Below, one piece after another: positions 33,618 through 42,656 of a DNA stretch of 64,000 nucleotides (positions are counted from its first letter, which is position 1; each line of letters begins with the position of its first letter). The stretch lies in contig NZ_JANUSD010000008.1 in the NCBI RefSeq assembly GCF_024793945.1, positions 199,661-263,660 of the forward strand, read 5' to 3'. The notes under the pieces are model-generated. The model made no database searches, was not told where the DNA came from, and saw only the letters and a program-made list of their open reading frames with translations. The translations under genes were made by a program, and so were the position numbers. Source of the DNA: Emticicia fluvialis (GTDB lineage Bacteria > Bacteroidota > Bacteroidia > Cytophagales > Spirosomataceae).

Positions 33618-35245
33618 AATAGCCAATGGGTAAGGGTCAATATTGCTTCGGTTCCTACTGATAAAGAATTGTTAAAATTCAAAGAAACTGGTTGCTCAGG
33701 GGTCAGGTCATTCAATAGTGCGATGCGGTTACGGGTTAATTTCAATCCAAAACCGTTGCCGGTTTCAGGGATTGGAATCCCTTTGCCGTTGTCAGCAATC
33801 CGGATAATCAGATGAGCATCCTGCTTTTCAACACCAATAGCAATCCGGCCGGCCTGTTGTAAGGGCGCTACGCCATGTTTAACAGCGTTTTCAAGTAAAG
33901 GCTGCCATAACAATGAAGGCAGGTTATTGCTGTACAAATCTAATTCTTCATCTACTTTGATGGTGTAGCTAAAGCCAAACCGGAGTTGTTCCAGCCGCAG
34001 GTAAGTTTCCATCATTTGTAGTTCCTGCCAAAGTGGTGTTTCTTCTTTGCTGCCATTAGTTAGCGATTCCCGCATTAAACGTGCGAAATCAGACAAGTAT
34101 TCGTTGGCTCCTTTAATATCCTGTTGATTAATCAGCCCCTGTATGGAGCTAAGCGCATTGAATACAAAATGTGGATTTAGCTGTGCATAAAGTGCCTGAA
34201 GTTCTAAGTGCAGTTTTTGTTTTTTTGCGGTTTCCTGTATCGTTTTATTTCGTTGGCGTATTAACAGAAATACAAATATAACAAGCGCCAGTGTAATGAT
34301 ACCTATGCCTGTAATTAAGAGCTTAAACCAAAGTGTCTGATACCAGTTTGGTTCAACCACAAAGCTATATTCGGTTATGTGTTGCGGCTGCACCGTATAA
34401 CGAATCCTGATTTGATATTGACCCGGTGAAAAATCTCTCAGCCAGATAAAACTATTATCATATTCGTTGTCTTGCCAGGGTCTAATGAGCTTGTTGTTGC
34501 GTAACAACTGGTACTGAACCTGGTTTTTAGAGTAAATGTCGGCATTCAGTATAAATACTAAATTTGTATTGGTAGCAGGTAAATTGAGCTTTTCAAGCGT
34601 GTATTTAGAATGGTCGGTTCTGGTTCTGGCCCAGGGATACTGTAATTTTTGCAGAAATATATCCAGATTATCAGAAGTATAAATTTTTGTTATCTTGGGG
34701 CGTATGGATTCCCAAGCCACCAGGCTGCTTGCAATAATAGGAGGGCTTCCTTTTTTTCGTACATCCATAACAACCATACTGCCAATGGGCGCTTTATATC
34801 CCCCCAGATATGCCATTTGTGGCAAGCCGGAGTCTTTGATTACGGTTGACTCCGTAAAACGGGTAATTGATTGCCACTGAACAATAATCTTTTGGCTGGG
34901 GTACTCTGTAACCCGAAACTGGTAGGAAGAAGCGTTTTTTATGTTTACTCCATGTAAGAAGAATTGAGCCCGGGCGGTATCAAAGGTTGTGCGGGCAACG
35001 ATATTATTAACGCGTAAATCTTTGAATGAATTATACTTTACAAAATCATTAAACCGACTGCTATTACCGTTATTTTTCCAGAATGAATTATTTTCTTTTG
35101 GAATAGCCAGAATCAAAGCTACTGTTGCAGGTTTGTCTAATGACCCGGTCTCAAAACTCTGTGAATAATCACCCCATTTAATTTGAGCGTTAACAAGGGT
35201 AGGAATATTGAAGAGAAAAAAGAAAAATAGGTATATCTTGTTCAT
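33614..35245 (-). CDS. LytS/YehU-type sensor histidine kinase
   Basis: The 543-residue membrane kinase starts at the ATG 35245 (MNKIYLFFFFLFNIPTLVNAQ signal peptide). A periplasmic sensory region (about 20-330) ends in a Y_Y_Y-like segment, then one transmembrane helix (LLITGIGIITLALVIFVFLL). The His_kinase domain has LNPHFVFNALSSIQ with the phospho-acceptor His, followed by an HATPase domain (QPLLENAVKHGV, RIADNGKGIP). It pairs with the downstream LytTR regulator. A minus-strand TATCTTTG at 35264-35271 may be its -7 element. Confidence 0.92.
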   Translation of the reverse strand: MNKIYLFFFFLFNIPTLVNAQIKWGDYSQSFETGSLDKPATVALILAIPKENNSFWKNNGNSSRFNDFVKYNSFKDLRVNNIVARTTFDTARAQFFLHGVNIKNASSYQFRVTEYPSQKIIVQWQSITRFTESTVIKDSGLPQMAYLGGYKAPIGSMVVMDVRKKGSPPIIASSLVAWESIRPKITKIYTSDNLDIFLQKLQYPWARTRTDHSKYTLEKLNLPATNTNLVFILNADIYSKNQVQYQLLRNNKLIRPWQDNEYDNSFIWLRDFSPGQYQIRIRYTVQPQHITEYSFVVEPNWYQTLWFKLLITGIGIITLALVIFVFLLIRQRNKTIQETAKKQKLHLELQALYAQLNPHFVFNALSSIQGLINQQDIKGANEYLSDFARLMRESLTNGSKEETPLWQELQMMETYLRLEQLRFGFSYTIKVDEELDLYSNNLPSLLWQPLLENAVKHGVAPLQQAGRIAIGVEKQDAHLIIRIADNGKGIPIPETGNGFGLKLTRNRIALLNDLTPEQPVSLNFNNSLSVGTEAILTLTHWLL

Positions 35246-35379
35246 AGCACTATGGTTATGTTTCAAAGATATAGCTAATTTTTCAGAGTGCCGGGGCAAC
35301 TGTGAATTTGGTATAGATAACTGTGAATGTAGTATTTTGTCGGCCTTTTAGGCCTGAAGTACGTTTTTGTGATTTTATT

Positions 35380-35410
35380 TTTGCTAGTTAATTAAGAATT
35401 AGTACATTTG
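35380..35410 (+). promoter_or_regulatory. Predicted promoter for the 114-residue membrane protein gene
   Basis: TTTG (35380-35383) and TACATTTG (35403-35410) are spaced by 19 bases, matching the Bacteroidota consensus, and lie 24 bp before the ATG at 35435. Confidence 0.6.
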
Positions 35411-35434
35411 TTCTAAATTTTAAATTCTGCTCCC

Positions 35435-35779
35435 ATGACAGCAAATACACATAAATCAAATCTGGTTTTAGTTCGTAATATTTTCATAGCCATAGGCACC
35501 GGTGCGTTAATAGCCTACACTAATTTTCATGTTGAAACAGGTTATTATGCCATGAGCGCCATTGCGTTGTCTAGCTTTCTGATTGGTTTTCTGGAGCCCC
35601 GCCGTGGTTGGATTCTGGCACTGGTACAAGCAACCGTAGTAATCAGTTTTTATTACCTCAAACCCATCAAACCTGTTAGTGAAGACCTGGCCATGTTTGC
35701 CTCTTATGTGGCAGTGGTGATGTCGCTGGTGTTTAGTTTTGTTGCAGGTGGTTTAGGGCGACTTTTTCAGAAGAAATAG
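35435..35779 (+). CDS. Small integral membrane protein of unknown function
   Basis: The 114-residue product has three to four hydrophobic segments (NIFIAIGTGALIAYT, YAMSAIALSSFLIGFL, GWILALVQATVVISFYYL, FASYVAVVMSLVFSFVAGGLG). The N-terminus is basic and short; the C-terminus ends RLFQKK. I recognise no family. It has a well-spaced promoter and a terminator of its own, so it is an independent unit. Confidence 0.6.
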   Translation: MTANTHKSNLVLVRNIFIAIGTGALIAYTNFHVETGYYAMSAIALSSFLIGFLEPRRGWILALVQATVVISFYYLKPIKPVSEDLAMFASYVAVVMSLVFSFVAGGLGRLFQKK

Positions 35780-35802
35780 AATCTGTATTTCTTTTGGTAT
35801 TG

Positions 35803-35829
35803 AAAGGGCTTCTGATAGCCCTTTTTTTG
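35803..35829 (+). terminator. Intrinsic terminator after the 114-residue gene
   Basis: AAAGGGCT (35803-35810) and AGCCCTTT (35817-35824), six-base loop, followed by a run of T. Confidence 0.75.
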
Positions 35830-35997
35830 TGCCTGTTAGTATATATTGATTGACAGGATTAAAATGGCAAACTGGCAATTTGTTTATTATATACTGGTAA
35901 AATGTCTCCAGTATGGTTTTTTACGCGCCCCGTAGCTGTTACCATCTGTTTTTTTGTTAAATTACCAATCAGAGTCATATCTTCAAAATTCTATTCT

Positions 35998-38900
35998 ATG
36001 CGCTATTTATCCATTATTCTTGTATGGCTGCTTTTTGCATGTGAGCAAAAACCTCAAAAAGCTCTTTCGCCTGAACATCAGAAAGCGCTGGCTTCCCTTA
36101 CTGTCATGGACGGTTTTAAGGTAGAAATGGTAGCTGCTGAGCCACTGATAGCAGACCCCGTAGCCATGGAAATAGACGAAGACGGCAATATGTATGTGGT
36201 TGAAATGCACGGCTACCCGCTTGATCTGAGTAATTCGGGCAAGGTAAAGCTGCTGAAAGATACAGACAATGACGGGGTGCCTGACACCAGCATTGTTTTT
36301 GCAGATAAACTAAAACTGCCCACAGGAATTATGCGCTGGAAGAAAGGCATTCTGGTTACTGATACGCCGGATATCATTTATCTGGAAGATTCCAATAACG
36401 ATGGGAAGGCCGATATCCGAAAGGTGGTATTGACAGGCTTTGCGTTATCTAACCCGCAGCATAACCTGAACACACCCCGCTTTGAGCTAGATAACTGGAT
36501 TTACCTGGGGCATGAAGCCATCGTTACGCCTTTTGTCTATAAAAAGGAATTTGGCGATGAAGGGAAGGATATTTATTTTGCTGATAAGCCTGATGGGCAG
36601 CATCTGGGTAAAAACGCCAACGGACGTGCAGTAAGGTTTAATTTAGATAGCTACCAGGTAGAGGAGTTGTCGGGTGAGACACAGTTCGGGCATACCGTAG
36701 ACGCCTGGGGGCACAGGTTATATACCAGTAATGCCGACCACCTGTTTCATGAAGTGCTGGCTGCACCCTACATGAAAAACAATCCTGATTTGTTGCTTCC
36801 TACTGCAACGCATGATATCTCTGACCACGGCAATGCAGCAGAAATATACCCCATCACAGAAAACCCGAATCACCAGTTGCTAACTGATGTAGGGGTTATT
36901 ACCTCTTCATGCGGTGTTACCTGGTATCTTGGCGGCGCTTTCGGAGATAAATTTAAAGATGTTACGTTTGTAGGTGAACCGGTTCATAACATGGTGCATG
37001 CCGACGTTATCAAGCAGGCAGGAGCCAGTTTTATTGCCAGCCGCCTGAATGAAAAATCGGAGTTTCTGGCCTCAAAAGATGCCTGGTTCAGGCCGGTAAA
37101 TTTCTATATCGGGCCAGATGGCGCTTTATACGTAATTGACTATTACCGCCAGATTATTGAGCATCCGGAGTGGATGTCTGACGAAATCAATAAATCAGGC
37201 GCCTTATATAATGGTACAGACAAAGGCCGTATTTACAGAATTGTACCTGAAAACGGATTGCCAATGGATTGGCTGGGTAAGCTGAATTTATCGAAGAAAT
37301 CAGATGCTGAGCTGGTAAAATTGCTTGAGAACGACAACATCTGGTACCGGCGCACTGCGCAACGTTTGCTACTACACCGCCAGGCGAAAGGCATAGCAGG
37401 TAACCTGAGAGAAATTATAGGCAAAAGCGCATTGCCCGAAGCCAAAGTACATGCACTTTGGTTGTTGGATGGGCTGAAAACTGTAGACGTTCAAGACATT
37501 ATCCAGACTTTCCGCGATGGTGAAGCAGGCGTGCGTGAGAATGGTATCAGAGTGGCTGAAAATTACATGAGCCGGAATCCGGCAGGGGCGAACACTGAAA
37601 AACTAAAGAAGGAATTGATTGCCTTGCAGAACGATGGCAACAATAAAGTGAGGTTTCAGCTATTGAATACACTGGGTTTTGTAAAAACGCCTGCTTCAGA
37701 GCAAGCCCGGCTTGCCATTCTGAAACGCGATTTTCATGATAAATGGGTCGGGGTGGCCTGTATCGCATCTTTTGCGGGTAAAGAAAACCAGGTTTTTGAC
37801 TTTGCAGTAAAAGAACTGGCTGCTGAGAAATCAAATGAAACAGCCGAGTTTTTCTCTAATCTGGGGGCAACCATTGCCAATAGTGGTAATAAAGAGGTAT
37901 TTACGGCAGTGTTTGCCAGGGTAAGCACCAGTAATGGCAATAGCGATGCCGATTGGTGGAAAGCCGCAACCCTTAGCGGTATATCTAAATTATGGCACTA
38001 TAAGGGCATAACGGTGCCTTTGGCAGATGCACAGAAAGAACAGCTACTGACTGCTTTTTCTGCTCAAAGTACAGCAGAATACAGAAAAGCCTGCCTCGAT
38101 TTGCTGGAAGCAACAGGTTTGCCCAGGTCAGCAGAGGTAACTGCTAAAATAAAAGAGGCCGGAGTAATATTGAGCGATAAAAAACAGGATGAAAAACTGC
38201 GAGCCGATGCCGTTGAGCTATTGTCTATTGCCAACGCCAGCGCTTACAAAAATGAGTTTCTGCAAATACTTACCCGCAAAGAGCCTGAACTGGTGCAGGT
38301 AACTGTTCTGAATACCCTGAGCAAAATAGGAGATAAGTCTACTTTTGATTTTCTGCTGAAAGAATTCAAGACGTTCTCGGCGCCTATTCAGCAAAAAGTG
38401 GTTGAATTACTGATGGCTAAGCCTGAACGGATTCCGTTATTGCTTTCAGCTTTAGAAACCAAGAGAATCGACAAGGCTGCCATAGGCTGGCGGCAGATGG
38501 TTGATCTGATGAATTATGAAGAAACCAATATACGCGCCTTTGCCCGTAAGGTGCTTGCTGTAAATGAAGACCGGAAAGCAGTATTACAGAACTACCTGAA
38601 GGCGCTGGATACAAAAGGCGACAAAACCAACGGCAAACTGGTTTTTGAAAAAAACTGCGCTACGTGCCATCAGATTGAAGGCGTAAACGGTGTAAACTTC
38701 GGGCCGAACCTTTCTACCTTGAGAAGCCGTAATGCTACTTCAATCATTACGGAAATTATCAACCCGAATAACTCCATTGCCGATAAGTATGATTTCTGGA
38801 CACTGACCTTCAAGAATAATAACACCATGGCCGGCCTGATATTGCAGGAAAACGCCAATGTGCTAACCCTGCGGGAAGTAGGCGGCAAAGAAAGTGTGAT

Positions 38901-39021
38901 TCAGAAAAAAGATATAGCCAAAATGGTGAAGTCAGAAACTTCTATAATGCCTAACGGCCTGGAGAATGCTATCAGCATTAAAGAAATGGCAGATTTGATA
39001 GCCTTTATTCAAAACAAATAA
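35998..39021 (+). CDS. Cytochrome c / HEAT-repeat dehydrogenase lipoprotein (PVC-type)
   Basis: A 1007-residue protein from the ATG at 35998, with lipobox LLFAC (Cys15). The N-terminal ~380 residues are a beta-propeller resembling membrane-bound dehydrogenases (MDGFKVEMVAAEPLIADPVAMEIDEDGNMYVVEM, FGHTVDAWGHRLYTSNADH). HEAT-like helical repeats follow (about 430-840), then a class I cytochrome c domain with heme motif CATCH (887-891) and a distal Met region near the C-terminus (SIMPNGL). This architecture is common in Planctomycetes/Verrucomicrobia and Bacteroidota that degrade plant material. The oxidised substrate is unknown. Confidence 0.85.
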   Translation: MRYLSIILVWLLFACEQKPQKALSPEHQKALASLTVMDGFKVEMVAAEPLIADPVAMEIDEDGNMYVVEMHGYPLDLSNSGKVKLLKDTDNDGVPDTSIVFADKLKLPTGIMRWKKGILVTDTPDIIYLEDSNNDGKADIRKVVLTGFALSNPQHNLNTPRFELDNWIYLGHEAIVTPFVYKKEFGDEGKDIYFADKPDGQHLGKNANGRAVRFNLDSYQVEELSGETQFGHTVDAWGHRLYTSNADHLFHEVLAAPYMKNNPDLLLPTATHDISDHGNAAEIYPITENPNHQLLTDVGVITSSCGVTWYLGGAFGDKFKDVTFVGEPVHNMVHADVIKQAGASFIASRLNEKSEFLASKDAWFRPVNFYIGPDGALYVIDYYRQIIEHPEWMSDEINKSGALYNGTDKGRIYRIVPENGLPMDWLGKLNLSKKSDAELVKLLENDNIWYRRTAQRLLLHRQAKGIAGNLREIIGKSALPEAKVHALWLLDGLKTVDVQDIIQTFRDGEAGVRENGIRVAENYMSRNPAGANTEKLKKELIALQNDGNNKVRFQLLNTLGFVKTPASEQARLAILKRDFHDKWVGVACIASFAGKENQVFDFAVKELAAEKSNETAEFFSNLGATIANSGNKEVFTAVFARVSTSNGNSDADWWKAATLSGISKLWHYKGITVPLADAQKEQLLTAFSAQSTAEYRKACLDLLEATGLPRSAEVTAKIKEAGVILSDKKQDEKLRADAVELLSIANASAYKNEFLQILTRKEPELVQVTVLNTLSKIGDKSTFDFLLKEFKTFSAPIQQKVVELLMAKPERIPLLLSALETKRIDKAAIGWRQMVDLMNYEETNIRAFARKVLAVNEDRKAVLQNYLKALDTKGDKTNGKLVFEKNCATCHQIEGVNGVNFGPNLSTLRSRNATSIITEIINPNNSIADKYDFWTLTFKNNNTMAGLILQENANVLTLREVGGKESVIQKKDIAKMVKSETSIMPNGLENAISIKEMADLIAFIQNK

Positions 39022-39042
39022 GAGAGGCTTCAACCTCTCTCA
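39021..39042 (+). terminator. Hairpin at the end of the cytochrome gene
   Basis: AGAGAGG (39021-39027) and CCTCTCT (39034-39040) can pair; it directly follows the stop codon and lies between convergent genes. T-run weak. Confidence 0.5.
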
Positions 39043-39066
39043 TTTGATCTTCCCAGAATAATTTTC

Positions 39067-39870
39067 TCAGGCATAAGGGTTACTTACATGGGTATTTTTA
39101 CCTGTGCCTTTCTGATGAAACTGCCTTACGGTATCTACGGCGCCTTCTTTAAGCAGGGTTGTATCGTTGGCGGCGGTTACAAATCTGAAACCCATTTCAG
39201 ACATCCGCACGGCTACTTCCGGTGACGGACACTGAATGCCCGCTACCAGATTATTTTTTGCGCAGGCATTTAGCACTTTTTCAAAGGCTTTCAGCAGCTC
39301 TGCATCATCAAAGTCGCCCTGTTTGGGGCGTCTCATGGCAATGCTCAAATCCCAGGGGCCTATATACAGCCCTGTCATGGTTGGTGTTTTGGCAATGTCT
39401 TCCACGTTTTTCAAACCTTCGGCCGTTTCAATCATGCTCATGGTTACTATTTCCTCTGTCGATTGCTCAAAATAGCCGTCTCCTCCATACACACTAGCCC
39501 TCACCGGCCCAAAACTTCTGTAACCATTGGGTATGTACCTGCAGGCGCCTACAAAACTTTCAGATTCATCGCGGGTGTTTATCATGGGGCATATTACGCC
39601 GTAAGCGCCCATGTCGAGCATTTTCATGTGCGTAGCCGGGTCGTTCCATTGCACTCTCACCAGCGGAACCGAATCTGTGGTTGAAATAGCCTGAAGCATG
39701 GTCAGTATGGTCATGTGGTCGCTTGCCAACCCGTGCTGGGCATCAATAGTCATGGCATCAAAGCCTGAATGCGCTACTACTTCTGCTGTCCACGACGAAG
39801 GTATCGTTACCCAGGCATTAACAACGGTCTTGTCTTCTTTCCAGAGTTGTTTTAGTCGGTTAGGTCTCAT
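39067..39870 (-). CDS. HpcH/HpaI-type class II aldolase
   Basis: The 267-residue TIM-barrel aldolase has the family features: QLWKEDKTVVNAWVTIP, GFDAMTIDAQHGLA, VPLVRVQWNDP, GAYGVICPMINTRDE, and SMIETAEGLKNVEDIAKTPTMTGLYIGPWDLS with the metal-binding Glu and Asp. Enzymes of this group cleave 2-keto-3-deoxy sugar acids or 4-hydroxy-2-oxo acids to pyruvate. It converges on the dehydrogenase-cytochrome gene. A sugar-acid degradation role is an inference. Confidence 0.88.
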   Translation of the reverse strand: MRPNRLKQLWKEDKTVVNAWVTIPSSWTAEVVAHSGFDAMTIDAQHGLASDHMTILTMLQAISTTDSVPLVRVQWNDPATHMKMLDMGAYGVICPMINTRDESESFVGACRYIPNGYRSFGPVRASVYGGDGYFEQSTEEIVTMSMIETAEGLKNVEDIAKTPTMTGLYIGPWDLSIAMRRPKQGDFDDAELLKAFEKVLNACAKNNLVAGIQCPSPEVAVRMSEMGFRFVTAANDTTLLKEGAVDTVRQFHQKGTGKNTHVSNPYA

Positions 39871-39903
39871 AGGTTTTTGGGTGGTTTGAATGGTTCAGTA
39901 GAC

Positions 39904-40359
39904 TTATTCTTCCCGCATGCGTTCTCTCGATACATCTCTTTCTTTAATGGTATCGCGTTTGTCATACAACTTTTTACCTTTGGCCAGTGCAATTTCCAGT
40001 TTGGCCAGGCCACCGTCGTTAATAAACAGGCGGGTGGGTATTATGGTTAATCCTTTGTCGGTCAGTTTATTATCTAAACGTTTCAGTTCTTTTCGCTTAA
40101 GCAGCAGCTTTCTGTCGCGTAGAGGTTCATGGTTATAATGCGTACCCTGGTCATATTTAGATATATTCAGGTTTTTCACAAACAATTCACCATTAATAAA
40201 AAAGCAATAAGCGTCTGTCATATTGAATTTATTCAGACGTATCGATTTTATCTCGGTGCCTGTCAGTACCATTCCTGCATCATATTTTTCCAGGAAAAAA
40301 TACTCAAAGCCAGCCTTTTTATTAAATACATCAATCTTTTTTGCAATTTTCTCTTTCAT
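39904..40359 (-). CDS. smpB: SsrA-binding protein SmpB
   Basis: Binds tmRNA and delivers it to stalled ribosomes. The 151-residue protein has the oligonucleotide-binding core (YFFLEKYDAGMVLTGTEIKSIR, ALYFINGELFVKNLNIS-like) and the basic C-terminal tail (GKKLYDKRDTIKERDVSRERMREE) that replaces mRNA in the decoding channel. ssrA was looked for nearby but not found with confidence. Confidence 0.96.
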   Translation of the reverse strand: MKEKIAKKIDVFNKKAGFEYFFLEKYDAGMVLTGTEIKSIRLNKFNMTDAYCFFINGELFVKNLNISKYDQGTHYNHEPLRDRKLLLKRKELKRLDNKLTDKGLTIIPTRLFINDGGLAKLEIALAKGKKLYDKRDTIKERDVSRERMREE

Positions 40360-40477
40360 AATACTACAATTGTCATAAGACGGGCTATCTGCCTTATGGT
40401 TGATTCCGTCACCATTATCCAGAACAGGTAATGGGGTGCCGGATGTTTAATGTTTCATACAATTTTTAAGAATAAAA

Positions 40478-40508
40478 AATCCCTGTCTCAAAAATAGTGA
40501 CAGGGATT
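40478..40508 (-). terminator. Minus-strand intrinsic terminator in the gene-poor region
   Basis: AATCCCTGTC (40478-40487) pairs perfectly with GACAGGGATT (40499-40508). On the minus strand the right side is followed by TTTTTTA. No called gene lies upstream of it on that strand. Confidence 0.6.
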
Positions 40509-40571
40509 CCGACTTACGTGCTTTCCTAATAATCCATGTATAAGCTCTATCTGGATTCGATTCCAAGGTGA

Positions 40572-40599
40572 GAAGTTTCAAAAAAACATTGGAAACTTC
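40572..40599. repeat. Inverted repeat in the gene-poor region
   Basis: GAAGTTTC (40572-40579) and GAAACTTC (40592-40599) make an 8-bp stem with a 12-base loop. Confidence 0.4.
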
Positions 40600-41201
40600 C
40601 CGGTACAAAGCTGAAAATTTTATTAGATAACCATCCCTGCCACTTTCTCAAACGCTCCGTTTGTATATCTATATTCAGTCTTTGAAGGTATATTAATTAA
40701 ATAGTGCAATTTATGATATATAACATGAAACCACAATGAAAAATCTAATTTTCTTATTTTATGGTAAGTTAAAACCACTGGTTCTTCGGCTTTACAAACA
40801 GCATTAGCCACAAAATTAATTATCTAAATCTATGCCGGATTCCTGATTTGCCTGTCAGAAAAACAGATAAATTATTACCTGTTGGTATTCAGAAAGGTAG
40901 ACTTTTTTTACTCTTTTGGTTGTTGTTCAAATATCGGGGATGTAAATTTATCCAAAAAAATATATAATGTTTCCATTTTTTTTATTATATTTATTAAGAA
41001 CCATTCGTTCTTCTGAAGTCGGTCTGGCAAAAGCCTATCAGCACAGTTAATGCAATTATGTTTCTGCTTTATGATGGTATGCTGGTTATCAGGCTTCAAA
41101 ATACTTGTTTGAGTGTTTTCTTCCCAATTGCGCAAGGCCGCGGGCAGAAACTTTTCAAGAAGTTAAATAGTTATCGTTTAGTAAACAAAAATTAGTAAAA
41201 A

Positions 41202-42437
41202 TTGCTTAATTCACCCATTTTTTCAACTGCAAAGCATCAGGAAACGGCCGTTCTGGTTGGTCTGATTACGCAGAAACAAAACGCTGAGCGTACGTATGAC
41301 TACCTCAACGAATTAGATTTTTTGGCTACAACAGCCGGAGTAATTACAAAAAAGACATTTGTACAAAGACTGGACAGAGCCGACCAGAAAACCTTTGTTG
41401 GAAAAGGTAAACTGGAAGAGATAGAAACCTGGATTATTGAAAATCCTGTTGACACCATTATTTTTGATGATGACCTCACGCCTTCTCAGGTACGTAATCT
41501 GGAAGCAGCATTTAAGGATATTAAGATTCTTGACAGAAGTCTGTTGATTTTAAATATTTTCTCGCAGCGAGCCCGTACCGACCAGGCAAAACGCCAGGTA
41601 GAGTTGGCACAATACCAATACCTGTACCCAAGGCTAACCCGTATGTGGACCCACCTGAGCCGTCAGAAGGGTGGTATTGGTATGCGCGGACCCGGTGAAA
41701 AGGAGCTTGAAACCGATAAGCGTATTGTGCAGGACAGGATTGCGTTTCTGAAAGACAAACTTGAGAAAATAGATAAACAAAGTACAACCCGCCGCAAAGA
41801 GCGTAGCCGCCTGGTGCGCGTGGCATTGGTGGGTTATACCAATGTAGGTAAGTCTACACTGATGAGGAGGCTGGCAAAGGCTGATGTATTTGCAGAAAAC
41901 AAGCTCTTTGCCACTATCGATTCGACGGTAAGAAAAGTTGTGTTGGGCAATATTCCGTTTTTGCTTACAGACACCGTCGGGTTTATCAGAAAGCTGCCAA
42001 CCACCCTGATTGAGTCTTTTAAGTCGACACTGGATGAGATACGAGAGGCTGATGTGCTGATACACGTGGTTGATATTTCTCACCCGGGTTTTGAAGAGCA
42101 GATTGAAGTGGTAAATGCAACACTGGCCGAGATTGGCGCTGCCGAAAAACCAACGGTACTTGTTTTTAATAAGCTTGATTTGTTTAAGCCTGAAACTGAA
42201 GAAAACCTGGACGAGCATCTGGAAACCGTAACAGAAGAAGACCTGCAACGGAACCTGGAAAAACTTAAGAAGAGTTACCTGACCAAAAATACCGAGAATG
42301 TAGTGTTTATTTCTGCCGAGCACAAAGAGAATATCGGTCAGCTGCGCGATATTCTGTTAGATAAAGTACAGGAGAAACACTTCAAAATTTATCCGAACTG
42401 GGACCCGACCCTGAATCCTTTGTATGAATGGCAGTAA
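41202..42437 (+). CDS. hflX: GTPase HflX
   Basis: Ribosome-associated GTPase that splits stalled 70S particles. The 411-residue protein has the N-terminal HflX subdomain (AVLVGLITQKQNAERTYDYLNELDFLATTAG, FVGKGKLEEI, IFDDDLTPSQVRNLEA, LDRSLLILNIFSQRARTDQAKRQVELAQYQYLYPRL) and a GTPase with GYTNVGKST, DTVGF and NKLD. The only start upstream of conserved sequence is TTG at 41202, with an in-frame TAA at 41196-41198. A C-terminal insertion (ENLDEHLETVTEEDLQRNLEKLKKS) is longer than usual. Confidence 0.94.
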   Translation: MLNSPIFSTAKHQETAVLVGLITQKQNAERTYDYLNELDFLATTAGVITKKTFVQRLDRADQKTFVGKGKLEEIETWIIENPVDTIIFDDDLTPSQVRNLEAAFKDIKILDRSLLILNIFSQRARTDQAKRQVELAQYQYLYPRLTRMWTHLSRQKGGIGMRGPGEKELETDKRIVQDRIAFLKDKLEKIDKQSTTRRKERSRLVRVALVGYTNVGKSTLMRRLAKADVFAENKLFATIDSTVRKVVLGNIPFLLTDTVGFIRKLPTTLIESFKSTLDEIREADVLIHVVDISHPGFEEQIEVVNATLAEIGAAEKPTVLVFNKLDLFKPETEENLDEHLETVTEEDLQRNLEKLKKSYLTKNTENVVFISAEHKENIGQLRDILLDKVQEKHFKIYPNWDPTLNPLYEWQ

Positions 42438-42439
42438 GC

Positions 42440-42544
42440 TTGTGGCGCGAACTTTCAGTTCGTCGCAAAAACTGGTAAAGGCAACAGAAATATCTATAAC
42501 CGGTGCCGAGGCAATCAACCGCGAACTATAAGTTCGCGTCACAA
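42440..42544. repeat. Family-B REP unit 1 (palindromes B1 and B2, inverted)
   Basis: B1 is CGAACT-TTC-AGTTCG at 42448-42462, preceded by TTGTGG (42440-42445). B2 is CGCGAACTATAAGTTCGCG at 42520-42538 with perfect 8-bp arms; read on the minus strand it has the leader TTGTGA (42539-42544). The two face each other with leaders at the outer ends, a BIME-like arrangement. Confidence 0.8.
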
Positions 42545-42549
42545 GAAAA

Positions 42550-42656
42550 TTGTGAGGCGAAATTGTAGTTCGCTATAAAATAGAATTTAGTTTATCTGTA
42601 CAAATAAGTTATGGTTCAATGTTAATCTAACCGCGAACAGGATGTTCGCGCCACAA
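42550..42656. repeat. Family-B REP unit 2 (palindromes B3 and B4, inverted)
   Basis: B3 is GCGAAAT-TGT-AGTTCGC at 42557-42573 with one mismatch and leader TTGTGA (42550-42555). B4 is CGCGAACA-GGA-TGTTCGCG at 42632-42650, perfect 8-bp arms, with leader TTGTGG (42651-42656, minus strand). It has the same size and layout as unit 1 and starts 5 bp after it. Confidence 0.8.

Larger units (their letters stand above)
40360..41201. other. Gene-poor region between smpB and hflX
   Basis: About 840 bp, AT-rich. Two possible minus-strand frames of 62 (40623-40811) and 75 (40908-41135) codons have no recognisable sequence and are not called. A terminator-like hairpin on the minus strand (40478-40508) and a second stem (40572-40599) suggest a transcript that could be a small RNA. 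No tRNA-like fold convinces me. Confidence 0.5.

Noticed and set aside
40540..40600. tmRNA or tRNA-like sequence (TGGATTCGATTCC) near smpB
   Set aside because: The flanking stems do not pair as an acceptor or T-arm, and there is no tag-peptide frame or CCA end.
40623..41135. Minus-strand frames of 62 and 75 codons between smpB and hflX
   Set aside because: No recognisable motif, biased composition unlike neighbours, no promoter; kept as gene-poor region.
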